The notes: generated by a model from the sequence alone, not told the origin. A stretch of 64,000 nt of DNA from Sideroxydans lithotrophicus ES-1 (GCF_000025705.1 NC_013959.1:2488001-2552000); one strand, 5' to 3'; numbered from the stretch's first letter, positions 25,701 to 33,873 are shown. Program-made: numbers and translations.

Positions 25701-27685
25701 TCCTTCACATCGGAGGCACGGAAGAAAGCGCCCTGGAAGGCGTTGCCCTGCATGCGCAACTGCAGATCCGGATTGCTGGATTCTTCGCGCGCGATCTTGA
25801 ACGCATCCAGGTAGAACACGCGGATCTTCTTGTCCACGATGTATTTCTGCGTCTGCATCGGGAGGGTCTCCCACAAGGCCTCTGCGCTGCCCAGATTGCT
25901 CTGGATGATGAACACGCCGCCTGCACGCATTCCTTCCAGTGCATTGGTATGTCCGAACACTTGCGGATCGGGCGACAGCACCACGTCGACGTTGGTGTAT
26001 TCGCAGTTGATGCGGATCGGCTCCGGCGCGGCAGACAGATAATAAGTGGTCGGCTGGCCCTTCTTCTCGGAGCCGTATTTCGGATTGGCCTTGATGTCCC
26101 AGCCCAGCAGTTCGAACAGGGTCATCGCCAGGTTCTTGCCGGTGGTCACCGCACCCCAGCCGCCGATCGAGTGCATGCGCACGGCGATGGCGTTCTTCGG
26201 CAGCAGGTTCGGGTTCTCCGAGCCGCGCAGCGCCAGATCCTTGATGTGCGGATAGGCCGCCTGCAATTCCTGCTGGCGGATCTCCTGTTTCGGATTGGCC
26301 GATTCGGCGCGCACGAAATCCACCGACAGGTAATAGAACTTGCGGTGCGCGGCGCCGGGCAGCATGTTCTCGACGGCGGCGATCAGGCCTTCCGGTTGCA
26401 GGTCGCGCGAACCGAGTCCATAGCAACCGGAATACAGCGAAGGCATGTCCTTGGCGCTTTCGTAGGTGGCGTAATCGGCATAGGAATTCTCGCGCGCATT
26501 CTCCATGCACTTGGTCACGGTGGAGCGCACTTCACGCATCAGCGGCAGGTCTTCCGACAACGGCTGGTCGGTACGTTCCAGCACTGCGACGCCCTTCTTG
26601 CCCTTGAGTACCTGGCCCAGCAGTTCGCCGGGGAAAGGCCGGAACATGGTGATGTTGACCACACCCACCTTGATCTTGCGGTTCTCGCGCATCCAGTCGG
26701 CAACGGCTGCGGCTTGCACGGTCATGCTGCCCTGGCCGAGGATGACATAGTCCGCATCGTCGCAACGATAGGCATCGACGCGGCTGTAGCGGCGTCCGGT
26801 GAGCGACTGGAACTCTTCCGCATTCTTGTCGAACAGCGCGGGTATGTGGTCGAAGAAATACGGACGCTGCGCCGCCACTGCCTGCATGTAGGCATCCTGG
26901 TTCTGCACCACCCCGGTCTGCATCGGGTTGTCCACATCCCAATTGGCCGGCACGCGGCGGCGTTTGGGGCCGTACAGCATCTGCTGCGCAGGCGTCGGCG
27001 TATCGATGATGTCGTCGGCATTGCCGAGGTATTCGGCGATCAGTTCGCGTTCCGGCACCAGCATCGGCTCGATCAGGTGCGTGGTGAGGAAACCGTCCTG
27101 CGCGACGATGGCCGGAGTGAGCGCCAGTTCGGCGGTCTTGCGCGCGATCATGTTGAGGTCGGCGGCTTCCTGCGCGTTCTTCGCCATCACCTGGATGAAA
27201 CCGGTATCGTCGGCGCAATGGTAGTCGTCATGCGCGCAATGCACGTTGAGCGAGGCCTTGGTGATGGCGCGACAGCCGAGGTTGAGCACGTAGGTCAGGC
27301 GCTTGCCGACCGCCGCATACAGCGATTCGTGCATGAAGGCCAGACCCTGCGACGAGGTGAAGTTGACCGCACGCAGGCCGGTCATGGACAGCCCTGCGGT
27401 AACACCCGCAGCCGCATGTTCGGATTCCGGCTCGACAAAGATCAGCGGATGACCTGCCGTGTTGAGATGCCCCTTGGCCACCTCTTCCGCCCAGTATTCG
27501 CCCATCTGCGTGGACGGCGTGATGGGGTAAGCACCTGCACCCTGCGAGGCTTCGCGCTCCACCATGATCACGGCGGTGTTGCCGTCGATGGCATCGCGCA
27601 CGCCGGGATATTTGTATTTGGTGTGGCCGCCTTCCGTGCTAGTGGCTGCGCCGATCAGTTTGAATTGCTTGAGTTTGTTCAACAT
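22748..27685 (-). CDS. nifJ: pyruvate:ferredoxin (flavodoxin) oxidoreductase, extended 1645-aa form
   Basis: This is a single-chain PFOR that interconverts pyruvate plus CoA with acetyl-CoA, CO2 and reduced ferredoxin. Visible parts are the N-terminal pyrimidine-binding domain (DGNTAVIMVE, GAYPITPSTQM), the gamma domain near 500 (MHSIGGWGAVTTGKN), a two-cluster ferredoxin domain (CTACGECFTQCP near 800; CKGCALCVEVC near 935), and the TPP/Fe-S domain (GDGACLGCGEKG near 1010; STGCTS near 1143; GDGAMFDIGFQN near 1237; NTGGQA). About 450 residues exceed the usual 1170-1200. The end has an Ala/Pro linker near 1540-1560 and a ferredoxin-like domain (CTACDEC). It lies inside the rnf operon, between rnfB and rnfC. 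Confidence 0.95.
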   Translation of the reverse strand: MLNKLKQFKLIGAATSTEGGHTKYKYPGVRDAIDGNTAVIMVEREASQGAGAYPITPSTQMGEYWAEEVAKGHLNTAGHPLIFVEPESEHAAAGVTAGLSMTGLRAVNFTSSQGLAFMHESLYAAVGKRLTYVLNLGCRAITKASLNVHCAHDDYHCADDTGFIQVMAKNAQEAADLNMIARKTAELALTPAIVAQDGFLTTHLIEPMLVPERELIAEYLGNADDIIDTPTPAQQMLYGPKRRRVPANWDVDNPMQTGVVQNQDAYMQAVAAQRPYFFDHIPALFDKNAEEFQSLTGRRYSRVDAYRCDDADYVILGQGSMTVQAAAVADWMRENRKIKVGVVNITMFRPFPGELLGQVLKGKKGVAVLERTDQPLSEDLPLMREVRSTVTKCMENARENSYADYATYESAKDMPSLYSGCYGLGSRDLQPEGLIAAVENMLPGAAHRKFYYLSVDFVRAESANPKQEIRQQELQAAYPHIKDLALRGSENPNLLPKNAIAVRMHSIGGWGAVTTGKNLAMTLFELLGWDIKANPKYGSEKKGQPTTYYLSAAPEPIRINCEYTNVDVVLSPDPQVFGHTNALEGMRAGGVFIIQSNLGSAEALWETLPMQTQKYIVDKKIRVFYLDAFKIAREESSNPDLQLRMQGNAFQGAFFRASDVKERAGLSEETLFTAIENQLEHKFGKKGKRIVDDNLRVVRRGYEEIFEIKPEQMKVGQRAKATGKPAPALPVMLKRLPEGDGGISDVHRFWEQTGSFYMKGQGSDNLVDPFMGLSVIPAVTGVYRDMTGVRFEHPQWHAENCTACGECFTQCPDSAIPGLVTTTADVLNTAIQKIEIGGHPTRFLRKFSRVVDKKLRKMLDKDGLDVSALLANAITEAFAEDGTQGDDRGRLEAELNLLREQIGGFKFATTKPYWTQKEKKEKGAGGLFSITVNPYTCKGCALCVEVCGDNALTMVTQTKESIETLRDDWNFWLDLPTTPPQFSRIDDLDEKVGALETLLLDKHNYQSMVSGDGACLGCGEKGTIHLFTSTVTALQQPRVKKFLGKLDALIDGLENHIRMKLSATVDLTDTKGLMQAVQANAGHDLTLANLTESLLAKHPGQPIDPQWLKRVSQMLEKLKDLRWRYMEGPSKKGRAEMGMVNSTGCTSVWSSTFPFNPYPFPWTSHLFQDSPSVAMGVFEGHMAKMVEGFKDVRMAEMELAGGYDPDANDEFFSRFNWEQLSEEEWHLCPPVVALGGDGAMFDIGFQNLSRALMAGKPIKILIVDTQVYSNTGGQACTSGFIGQVADMSPYGASKHGKTEKRKEISVIGMAHRTSFVAQGSLANTTHLLESFIDGLNSRRPALFNVYAVCPPEHGVGDNSAVAQSKMAVESRAFPLFRYNPDLGVTFSDCVTLEGNPSLDADWPTYTLEYADEKGDRKSMTLPMTFADFALSEGRFAKQFKKAPPETWNEDMVLLGDFLKLPEGEREGKFPFIWSVDKKNRLVRVLTSVEMVRSCEERLQFWHQLKDVAGISRPQVDEVAIANRVRQELIQKLSAGLGISSSDAPQPAAPAAAAPVPAAAAADGYEPAWVDTPECTACDECIHINPKIFSYNEAKKIVIIDPKAGSYLDLVKAAEKCTASVIHPGTPWNMSEPNLDKLKLRAAKFN

Positions 27686-27693
27686 GATATCCC

Positions 27694-28575
27694 CTATGCC
27701 TCTATGTCTGCAGGTAATGGTTCGGTACGGATGATCTTTTTGGCTGACTTGCCCTTGATGATGCGGTCGCCCTCGATCCAGACGATGGCACCGGTGGGAC
27801 AGCGTTCGATCGCCTCGCGGCTGGCGCTGCCGTTCTTGCCGTAATCGATGACGGCAAGGTTATGCTCCAGATGGATCAGGCCCGGCGCCGCATCGGCCAC
27901 ACAGCGCCCGCAAGCGGTACAGGCCACTTCGCAGGCGGCTTCCGCCGCATCGGGGTCGTCCTCATTGCGGCAGGCCAGCCACAGTTTGTGCGATACGCCC
28001 TGGATCGAGAACAGATCCTTCGGGCAGATATCGACGCAATCGCCGCAGGCCGTGCATTTGGCGATGTCCACGACAGGCAGGCCGTAACTGTCCATATGTA
28101 TGGCATCGAAATCGCACACATCGGCACAATCGCCCAAGCCCAGACAGCCCCAGGCACAGCTCTTGCCGCCGCCGCCCGCCACTGCCGCAGCACGGCAGGA
28201 AGGAAGCCCGGCGTAATTTGCGCGCATCCTGGCGACGTGCTTGCCGCCGGCGCAGGCCAGACGTGCCACGCGTTTCTCGACATCGCCCATGGCGACACCC
28301 AATAACGCGGCGATCTTCTTGTTCTGTTCGGGAGTGTTGACGCTGCAGCGGGCCGGTTCGATCTTGCCGGCGACCGCCTGTTCGGCGAAGTTACGGCAGC
28401 CTGCCGTGCCGCAGGCGCCACAATTGGAATGGGGGAGCAGTTCTTCGACCTGGTCGATCCTGGGGTCTTCGTAGACAAACAGCCGCTTGCTGGCGATCGC
28501 CAGCAATAGTGCCAGCAAACCGCCCAAGCCGGCCATGAATAGCCCCGTGACTATGATGCTGTATATAGTACCCAT
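27694..28575 (-). CDS. rnfB: Rnf complex subunit B (Fe-S, ferredoxin-interacting)
   Basis: A 293-residue protein with an N-terminal membrane helix (about 5-29) and a four-Cys cluster motif (C52, C55, C60, C77). It then has an unusually Cys-rich ferredoxin region: SCAWGCLGLGDC, CTACGDCVDICP, CEVACTACGRC and ERCPTGAI. The high Cys content matches the long clostridial-type RnfB rather than the short E. coli RsxB. It is the expected contact for ferredoxin. ATG at 28575 has GGGAGAGAC upstream; the longer frame to 28635 lacks such a site. It leads the operon and ends 8 nt before nifJ. Confidence 0.93.
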   Translation of the reverse strand: MGTIYSIIVTGLFMAGLGGLLALLLAIASKRLFVYEDPRIDQVEELLPHSNCGACGTAGCRNFAEQAVAGKIEPARCSVNTPEQNKKIAALLGVAMGDVEKRVARLACAGGKHVARMRANYAGLPSCRAAAVAGGGGKSCAWGCLGLGDCADVCDFDAIHMDSYGLPVVDIAKCTACGDCVDICPKDLFSIQGVSHKLWLACRNEDDPDAAEAACEVACTACGRCVADAAPGLIHLEHNLAVIDYGKNGSASREAIERCPTGAIVWIEGDRIIKGKSAKKIIRTEPLPADIEA

Positions 28576-28735
28576 GTCTCTCCCCGCTTCAATAAATCCG
28601 CGCACAGAAGCGAAAATTCGCTCTGTATTCGCCAACTTATCAACGCCCCACCAAGCGTCAGGTGAATCACAAAACCATTTAAAAATTACTGTTTTTATTT
28701 GGTCGCAGGTTAAACCAAGCTACAATCATTTCGCG

Positions 28736-28769
28736 AATCAATTATTTCAATTTTGATTATTAATAATTG
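28736..28769. promoter_or_regulatory. inverted-repeat operator candidate between rnfB and the LysR gene
   Basis: CAATTATT (28739-28746) and AATAATTG (28762-28769) form an inverted repeat with 15 bases between, overlapped by AATCA (28736-28740) and TGATT (28754-28758). LysR-type proteins bind A/T-rich interrupted repeats like these beside their own gene. It lies in the 227-base divergent promoter region. Confidence 0.45.
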
Positions 28770-28802
28770 ACATATTGCAGCACCGGCAAGGGAGAGGCTG
28801 GG

Positions 28803-29750
28803 ATGAACACCGAAAAACAAAGTTATTACAAGAACAATCGCCTGAAACAGATGCGCGCATTTTGTGAGGTCGTTCACACCGGCAGTATCACCGTGGCCGC
28901 ACAAAAGCTGTTCTTGAGCCAACCTTCCGTAACCTTGCAGATCCAGGCGATGGAGCGCGAATTGGGCGTAACCGTGTTCGAACGTCGAGGTCCCGTGTTG
29001 AAGCTTACTCCTGATGGAGAAACTTTGTATACCCTTGCGAAACCGCTGGTGGAAGGGATAGACAGCCTGGAAGAGAACTTCGCCGCGCAGCATGGCAAAC
29101 TGGACTCGGGCGAATTGAACATCGGCGCAGGCGAATCCACCATCCTGTACATCCTGCCGGAAGCGGTGCGCAGATTCGTCACTGCGCATCCGCGCATCCA
29201 GCTGAAGATCCACAACGAGACCGGCCGCGACGGCCTGAAGATGCTGCGTAACGACGAGATCGACCTGGTTGTCGGATCGATGCTCGACGTGCCCGACGAC
29301 ATCACTTACCAGCCGGTGGTGACGTTCGACCCGGCACTGATCGTCCCGCTCGGCCACCCGCTGGCAAAACTCAGCGAGGTGACCCTGGAAGACATCAGCC
29401 AGTACGGCTTGATCCTGCCGCCGCGCCATCTCTCGACCTGGCGCATGGTCAAGTACGTGTTCCAGCAGAATAACCTGACCTTTACCGTGACGCTGGAGGC
29501 AGGCGGCTGGGAAGTGATCAAGAAATATGTCGAACTCGGGATGGGCATCTCCATCGTGACCGATATCTGCCTGACCGGTAGCGAGAAACTGGTGCGTATC
29601 CCGCTCACCCAGTATTTCCCGCAGCGCGGCTACGGCCTGGTGCTACGCAAGGGCCGCTTCCTGTCGCCGCAGGCGCGGCGCTTCGTCGAGATACTGAACG
29701 AGGTCTACGGCATCAAGCCGGGGGCCGCCGAACTCAGCGCTCGAGATTGA
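28803..29750 (+). CDS. LysR-family transcriptional regulator
   Basis: This 315-residue protein has an N-terminal winged helix-turn-helix (RAFCEVVHTGSITVAAQKL, then SQPSVTLQIQAMEREL) and a C-terminal periplasmic-binding-like effector domain (GELNIGAGESTILYILPEA, GWEVIKKYVELGMGISIV). It resembles the CysB/CbbR branch. It is divergent from rnfB, and by the usual LysR rule is the likely regulator of the rnf-nifJ operon. Its 3' end overlaps the convergent ppsR gene by 17 nt. The ATG at 28803 follows GGGAGAGG; the frame is open back to 28767. The effector is unknown. Confidence 0.9.
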   Translation: MNTEKQSYYKNNRLKQMRAFCEVVHTGSITVAAQKLFLSQPSVTLQIQAMERELGVTVFERRGPVLKLTPDGETLYTLAKPLVEGIDSLEENFAAQHGKLDSGELNIGAGESTILYILPEAVRRFVTAHPRIQLKIHNETGRDGLKMLRNDEIDLVVGSMLDVPDDITYQPVVTFDPALIVPLGHPLAKLSEVTLEDISQYGLILPPRHLSTWRMVKYVFQQNNLTFTVTLEAGGWEVIKKYVELGMGISIVTDICLTGSEKLVRIPLTQYFPQRGYGLVLRKGRFLSPQARRFVEILNEVYGIKPGAAELSARD

Positions 29751-30549
29751 GTTCCTGCATCAGTTGCACGGCCAGCTCTTCGATGGAACGCGCAGTGGTG
29801 TCGAACCATTTGATGCCTTCGCGCCGCATCAGCTTTTCCGCTGCAGCGACTTCATAGCGGCAATTTTCCAGCGAAGCATATTTGCTGTGGGGGCGGCGCT
29901 CGTTGCGGATGCGGTGCAGTTGCTCCGGCGCGATGGTCAGCCCGAACAATTTGCTGCGGTAAGGCAGCAGTCTCGACGGCAGATGATCGCGTTCGAAGTC
30001 TTCCGGGATCAGCGGATAGTTGGCCGCCTTCAGCGAGAACTGCAGCGACAGATACAGGCTGGTCGGCGTCTTGCCGCTGCGCGACACCCCCACCAGGATG
30101 ATGTCTGCACTCTTCAGGTCGGTATCCGAAACGCCGTCGTCGTGCGCCAGCGCAAAATTCATGGCGGCGATGCGCGAGTTGTATTCCGGATTGGCATGCC
30201 CGTGCGAACGGCCCACCGCACGCGTGTAGCGCGCATCGAGTTCCTGCTCCAGCGGCACGATGAAGGCATCGAACAGGTCGATGAAGAATGCGTCGGCCTG
30301 GTGCAGGATCCCGCTGAGTTCGGCATTGGTTTGCGTCATGATGACGATGGGGCGGGTGCCTTCGCGCTGGCAGACTTCATTGATGCGCGCCAGACAGTCC
30401 CTTACCTTGTCTTCGCTGTCCAGGAAGGGGAAACGCAAAGGCCGGAACTCGATCCCCTCGAATTGCGACAGCAAACCGTGCCCCAATGTTTCTGCGGTGA
30501 TACCCGTGCCGTCCGACACGTAGATGACGGTGCGTTTCTGAGTCGCCAT
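29734..30549 (-). CDS. ppsR: PEP synthase regulatory kinase/pyrophosphorylase (PpsR, DUF299)
   Basis: This 271-residue protein begins TVIYVSDGTGITAETLG, the DUF299 signature, and has a P-loop GVSRSGKTPTSLYL near residue 153, followed by ANYPLIPEDFERDHLP. Family members inactivate PEP synthase by ADP-dependent phosphorylation of an active-site Thr and reactivate it by phosphate-dependent removal. The target ppsA is about 11 kb away at the far end of the rnf-nifJ run. It is convergent with the LysR gene. Confidence 0.95.
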   Translation of the reverse strand: MATQKRTVIYVSDGTGITAETLGHGLLSQFEGIEFRPLRFPFLDSEDKVRDCLARINEVCQREGTRPIVIMTQTNAELSGILHQADAFFIDLFDAFIVPLEQELDARYTRAVGRSHGHANPEYNSRIAAMNFALAHDDGVSDTDLKSADIILVGVSRSGKTPTSLYLSLQFSLKAANYPLIPEDFERDHLPSRLLPYRSKLFGLTIAPEQLHRIRNERRPHSKYASLENCRYEVAAAEKLMRREGIKWFDTTARSIEELAVQLMQELNLER

Positions 30550-30634
30550 AGTTCAAACTGCCCTGTGTGATCCTTCGACAAGTCGCCGCAGTATACGCCC
30601 GCGACTTTTGATTGCGATATCGCAAGAAGTTGGC

Positions 30635-32716
30635 TCAATTGGTTTTGACGTCTCTTTCCAGATTCGGATAACGCACGTGGTCGACCATGTCCTGTACCTG
30701 CTTGTCCGGCGCAGCTGTCAGCAGGCTGCCGACGATCACACCGACAAATCCGACCGCCATGCCGAAGACACCGGCCGAGATCGGATTGATGTCCCACCAC
30801 AGCGGGGCATTCACGCCGAAGAACGGGTAAGTGATGTACATATAGAACATGCAGGTGAACAAACCGCCCACCATGCCCAGGATCGCTCCGGTCTTGTTGG
30901 CCCGTTTCCAGAACACCCCCAGCGCCAGCGCCGGAAAGAACGCCGAAGCAGCCAGCGAGAATGCCGCGCAGACCAGGAACAGGATGTGGCCGGGCTTGAG
31001 CGAAGTGATATAGGCCGCGAACACCGCCACCCCCAGCAGCAAGGCCTTGGAGATGAACAGGCGACGCCCCGTCGGAGCTTTCGGGTCGATCATCTTGTAG
31101 TACACGTCATGCGACAGCGAGTTGGAGATGGTCAGCATCAGGCCATCGGCTGTGGATAGTGCCGCTGCCAGTCCCCCGGCCGCCACCAGCGCGGTGACCA
31201 CATAGGGCAAGCCGGCGATCTCCGGCGTCGCCAGCACGATCAGGTCGCCGCCGATAGTGACCTCGGCCAGTTGCACGATGCCATCATGGTTGACGTCGGT
31301 CACGCTCATCAGCGATTTGTCCACGGATGCCCAGGCCGAGACCCAGCTGGGCAGTTCGGAGAAGCTGGACCCTACCAGCAGGGTGTATACATCATACTTG
31401 GCCAGTACCGCCAGGGCGGGTGCGGTGATGTAAAGCAGGGAGATGAAGAACAGCGACCAGAACACCGATTTGCGCGCTTCCTTCACCGAAGTGGTGGTGT
31501 AGAAACGCATCAGGATATGCGGCAAGGCTGCAGTTCCGACCATCAGGCACAACACCAGTGCCATGAAATTCTTGCGCTTGTTGTCGCGCGTCTTCTCGTC
31601 GGGGCCCGCGAACGGTTCGGCATGCGCGATGATCGGACCGGACTTGGCCTTGTCCGTTTCTGCTTCCTGGCGCCATTTGCGGTGGGCGGTCGCAACGTCC
31701 GGCGGCCAATCGGCCACCGCCCGGTCCGCCGCTGCGAGCGCTTTTGGATCGCTATCGTGCCTTGCCTTCAGCTCGGCTGCCGCCTTGACCAACTGTTCCT
31801 TTTCTTTGGCAAGATAGCTGCCGCCTCCTGCGTCGAGCGCCTTCAATTCGTCCTCGGCTGATTTCTCGCGTTGCTTGAAGATGGCGCGCACTTCGGCTTC
31901 GCGCGCACCGTCCGGCGTGGTCGGGTCGTTCAACACCTGTTCGCGCGCCGTCACCTTTTGCAGCACATAGCCATAGGCGACCTGCGGAACAGGATTGCCG
32001 GTGTGTTTCATGGATAGCCAGATCACCGGGATCATGTAGGCCACGATCAGAATGACGTATTGCGAAACCTGCGTCCAGGTCACCGCGCGCATGCCGCCCA
32101 GGAAAGAGCACACCAGGATGCTGCCCAGTCCGACGAACACGCCCACGCCGAAATCCAGCCCGGTGAAGCGACTGGTGATCAGCCCCACACCATATATCTG
32201 CGCGATCACATAGGTGAACGAGCACAGGATCGCCGCAAATACGCCGATGGTGCGCGGGATGCTGCCGCCATAACGGGCGCCGAGGAAATCCGGGATGGTG
32301 AATTGTCCGAACTTGCGCAGGTATGGAGCCAGCAGCAAGGCCACCAGCACGAAGCCCCCGGTCCATCCCAGCACGAAGGCCAGCCCGTCGTAACCGGACA
32401 AGTACAGGGTGCCTGCCAGGCCGATGAAACTGGCCGCCGACATCCAGTCGGCGCCCACCGCCATGCCGTTGAAGAATGCCGGCACGCGCCGGCCGGCCAC
32501 ATAATATTCGGCGACGTCGGAGGTCCGGGAAAGTATGCCGATCCCCGCATACAGCAACGCCGTCACACCGAGGAAGATGTAGCCCAGTATCTTGTTGGGT
32601 ACTCCCATCTGCTCGAGGATGGACAGCGAGACGACGAAACCGATGAACCCGCCCGTGTACAGGGCATAGTAACGCTTGAGTTGCGAGACGAATCTCGATT
32701 GCGCCGGCGCTGCCAT
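30635..32716 (-). CDS. sodium/solute symporter (VC_2705-type SSS family)
   Basis: A 693-residue permease with about 13 membrane helices and the SSS signatures EYYVAGRRVPAFFNGMA, GADWMSAASFIGLAG and ALSTADGLMLTISNSLSHD. A hydrophilic, helix-rich insert of about 120 residues (about 255-375, including KEKEQLVKAAAELKARHD) interrupts the core. Family members import acetate or other short carboxylates. ATG at 32716 shares one base with the stop of the DUF4212 gene (TGATG); an upstream GTG is less likely. A divergent TctDE-like two-component system suggests substrate-dependent control. Confidence 0.9.
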   Translation of the reverse strand: MAAPAQSRFVSQLKRYYALYTGGFIGFVVSLSILEQMGVPNKILGYIFLGVTALLYAGIGILSRTSDVAEYYVAGRRVPAFFNGMAVGADWMSAASFIGLAGTLYLSGYDGLAFVLGWTGGFVLVALLLAPYLRKFGQFTIPDFLGARYGGSIPRTIGVFAAILCSFTYVIAQIYGVGLITSRFTGLDFGVGVFVGLGSILVCSFLGGMRAVTWTQVSQYVILIVAYMIPVIWLSMKHTGNPVPQVAYGYVLQKVTAREQVLNDPTTPDGAREAEVRAIFKQREKSAEDELKALDAGGGSYLAKEKEQLVKAAAELKARHDSDPKALAAADRAVADWPPDVATAHRKWRQEAETDKAKSGPIIAHAEPFAGPDEKTRDNKRKNFMALVLCLMVGTAALPHILMRFYTTTSVKEARKSVFWSLFFISLLYITAPALAVLAKYDVYTLLVGSSFSELPSWVSAWASVDKSLMSVTDVNHDGIVQLAEVTIGGDLIVLATPEIAGLPYVVTALVAAGGLAAALSTADGLMLTISNSLSHDVYYKMIDPKAPTGRRLFISKALLLGVAVFAAYITSLKPGHILFLVCAAFSLAASAFFPALALGVFWKRANKTGAILGMVGGLFTCMFYMYITYPFFGVNAPLWWDINPISAGVFGMAVGFVGVIVGSLLTAAPDKQVQDMVDHVRYPNLERDVKTN

Positions 32717-32979
32717 CACTGGTCGCTTTCCGCGACGCCGTATTCGCGATCCAGCTTGTCCATGCAGTAAGCGTAATATCCGACCAGGACAACATAGATC
32801 AGCATTGCTCCCTGGGCACTCATATAGAACGAGAGCGGGAAGCCCAGGAAAGTGATGGAAGACAAGTCACGCGCGAACCAGCCGATCACGAACGTGAACA
32901 CGAACCAGATCGCCAGCAACGCCCCGGTCAGCCGAAGGTTCTTGCGCCAATACTGTCTGTGTCTCTCCGTCAGTTGCAT
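32716..32979 (-). CDS. DUF4212 small membrane protein, symporter partner
   Basis: This 87-residue protein begins QLTERHRQYWRKNLRL and has two membrane helices (about 18-38 and 52-72), the DUF4212 pattern. These proteins are encoded just before VC_2705-type symporters, as here, and probably act as a small subunit. ATG at 32979 is preferred over a frame open back to 33051, because the family begins here. Confidence 0.87.
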   Translation of the reverse strand: MQLTERHRQYWRKNLRLTGALLAIWFVFTFVIGWFARDLSSITFLGFPLSFYMSAQGAMLIYVVLVGYYAYCMDKLDREYGVAESDQ

Positions 32980-33069
32980 GTCATCGCCTGTTGTTAAGTG
33001 AAGTTTACCCTGTCCCGCCGGACCGCAGCTTGGACAAATATCCGCTTCCACTTAGAATAGCCGCATAAA

Positions 33070-33109
33070 GGACGGTGGCTGCTGCACAAGAATCAACCGT
33101 CCATTGATT
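33070..33109. promoter_or_regulatory. nested inverted repeats between the symporter and regulator genes
   Basis: GGACGGT (33070-33076) pairs with ACCGTCC (33096-33102), and AATCAA (33091-33096) pairs with TTGATT (33104-33109) across 7 bases. The overlap of two palindromes in the divergent promoter region suggests a binding site for the adjacent OmpR-type regulator. Confidence 0.45.
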
Positions 33110-33149
33110 GGAACTTAACCCCCTATCCTTACACGGTGCTTACATTCCG

Positions 33150-33824
33150 ATGCGCATACTGATCGCCGAAGACGATGAAGTGCTGTCCGATGGCTTATGC
33201 CATTCCATGCGCCAATCCGGTTATGCCGTCGACTGTGTGAAGGATGGCCATTCGGCCAACCTCATCCTGAGCGGAGAACAGCCGTTCGACCTGGTGATCC
33301 TCGATCTGGGGCTGCCCAAGGTGGATGGCTTCAGCGTGTTGCGCAGCCTGCGCGAGAAGAACCGCCAGGTTCCCGTGATCATCCTTACCGCGCGCGATGC
33401 GGAGGGTGACCGGGTCAAGGGTCTCGATCTGGGCGCCGACGACTACATGATCAAGCCGTTCAGCCTGCCCGAACTTGAAGCGCGGGTTCGCGCGCTGATC
33501 CGGCGCGGGCAATGCGGCGTGAACCCGGTATACAGTTGCGGTACGCTCACTTTCGACAGCGTCGGGCGCCGCGCCAGCATCAATGGCACCACGCTGGAAC
33601 TCACCACCCGCGAGTTGAGCGTACTGGAAGCACTGATGCTGCGCACCGGCTGGGTCGTCAGCAAGGAACAATTGCTGGAAAGGCTCTACAGCTATGCGGA
33701 AGAAGCCAGCAACAACGCGATCGAGGTATATATCCATCGCTTGCGCAAAAAGATCGAGCCCGCCGGAGTGACCATACGCACCATACGCGGCCTCGGCTAC
33801 GTCATCAACGACCTGCCCTCCTGA
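33150..33824 (+). CDS. OmpR-family response regulator
   Basis: A 224-residue regulator with a receiver domain (acidic pocket EDD at 7-9, phosphoacceptor D52 in ILDLGLP, Lys in MIKPFS) and a C-terminal winged helix with RELSVLEALM and IEVYIHRLRKKIE. It resembles TctD/QseB. It is divergent from the DUF4212-symporter pair and followed by its kinase after 49 nt, so regulation of that transporter is the simplest inference. Confidence 0.95.
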   Translation: MRILIAEDDEVLSDGLCHSMRQSGYAVDCVKDGHSANLILSGEQPFDLVILDLGLPKVDGFSVLRSLREKNRQVPVIILTARDAEGDRVKGLDLGADDYMIKPFSLPELEARVRALIRRGQCGVNPVYSCGTLTFDSVGRRASINGTTLELTTRELSVLEALMLRTGWVVSKEQLLERLYSYAEEASNNAIEVYIHRLRKKIEPAGVTIRTIRGLGYVINDLPS

Positions 33825-33873
33825 GCATCATCGCGGCCATGGCAGCCTGCCACTGGAGACAATAAGGAGCGAC

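Noticed and set aside
24368-27844. A 1158-codon open frame on the plus strand opposite nifJ
   Set aside because: It is an antisense shadow of nifJ caused by G/C-rich third positions; no ribosome site, no recognisable domain, and nifJ is clearly coding.
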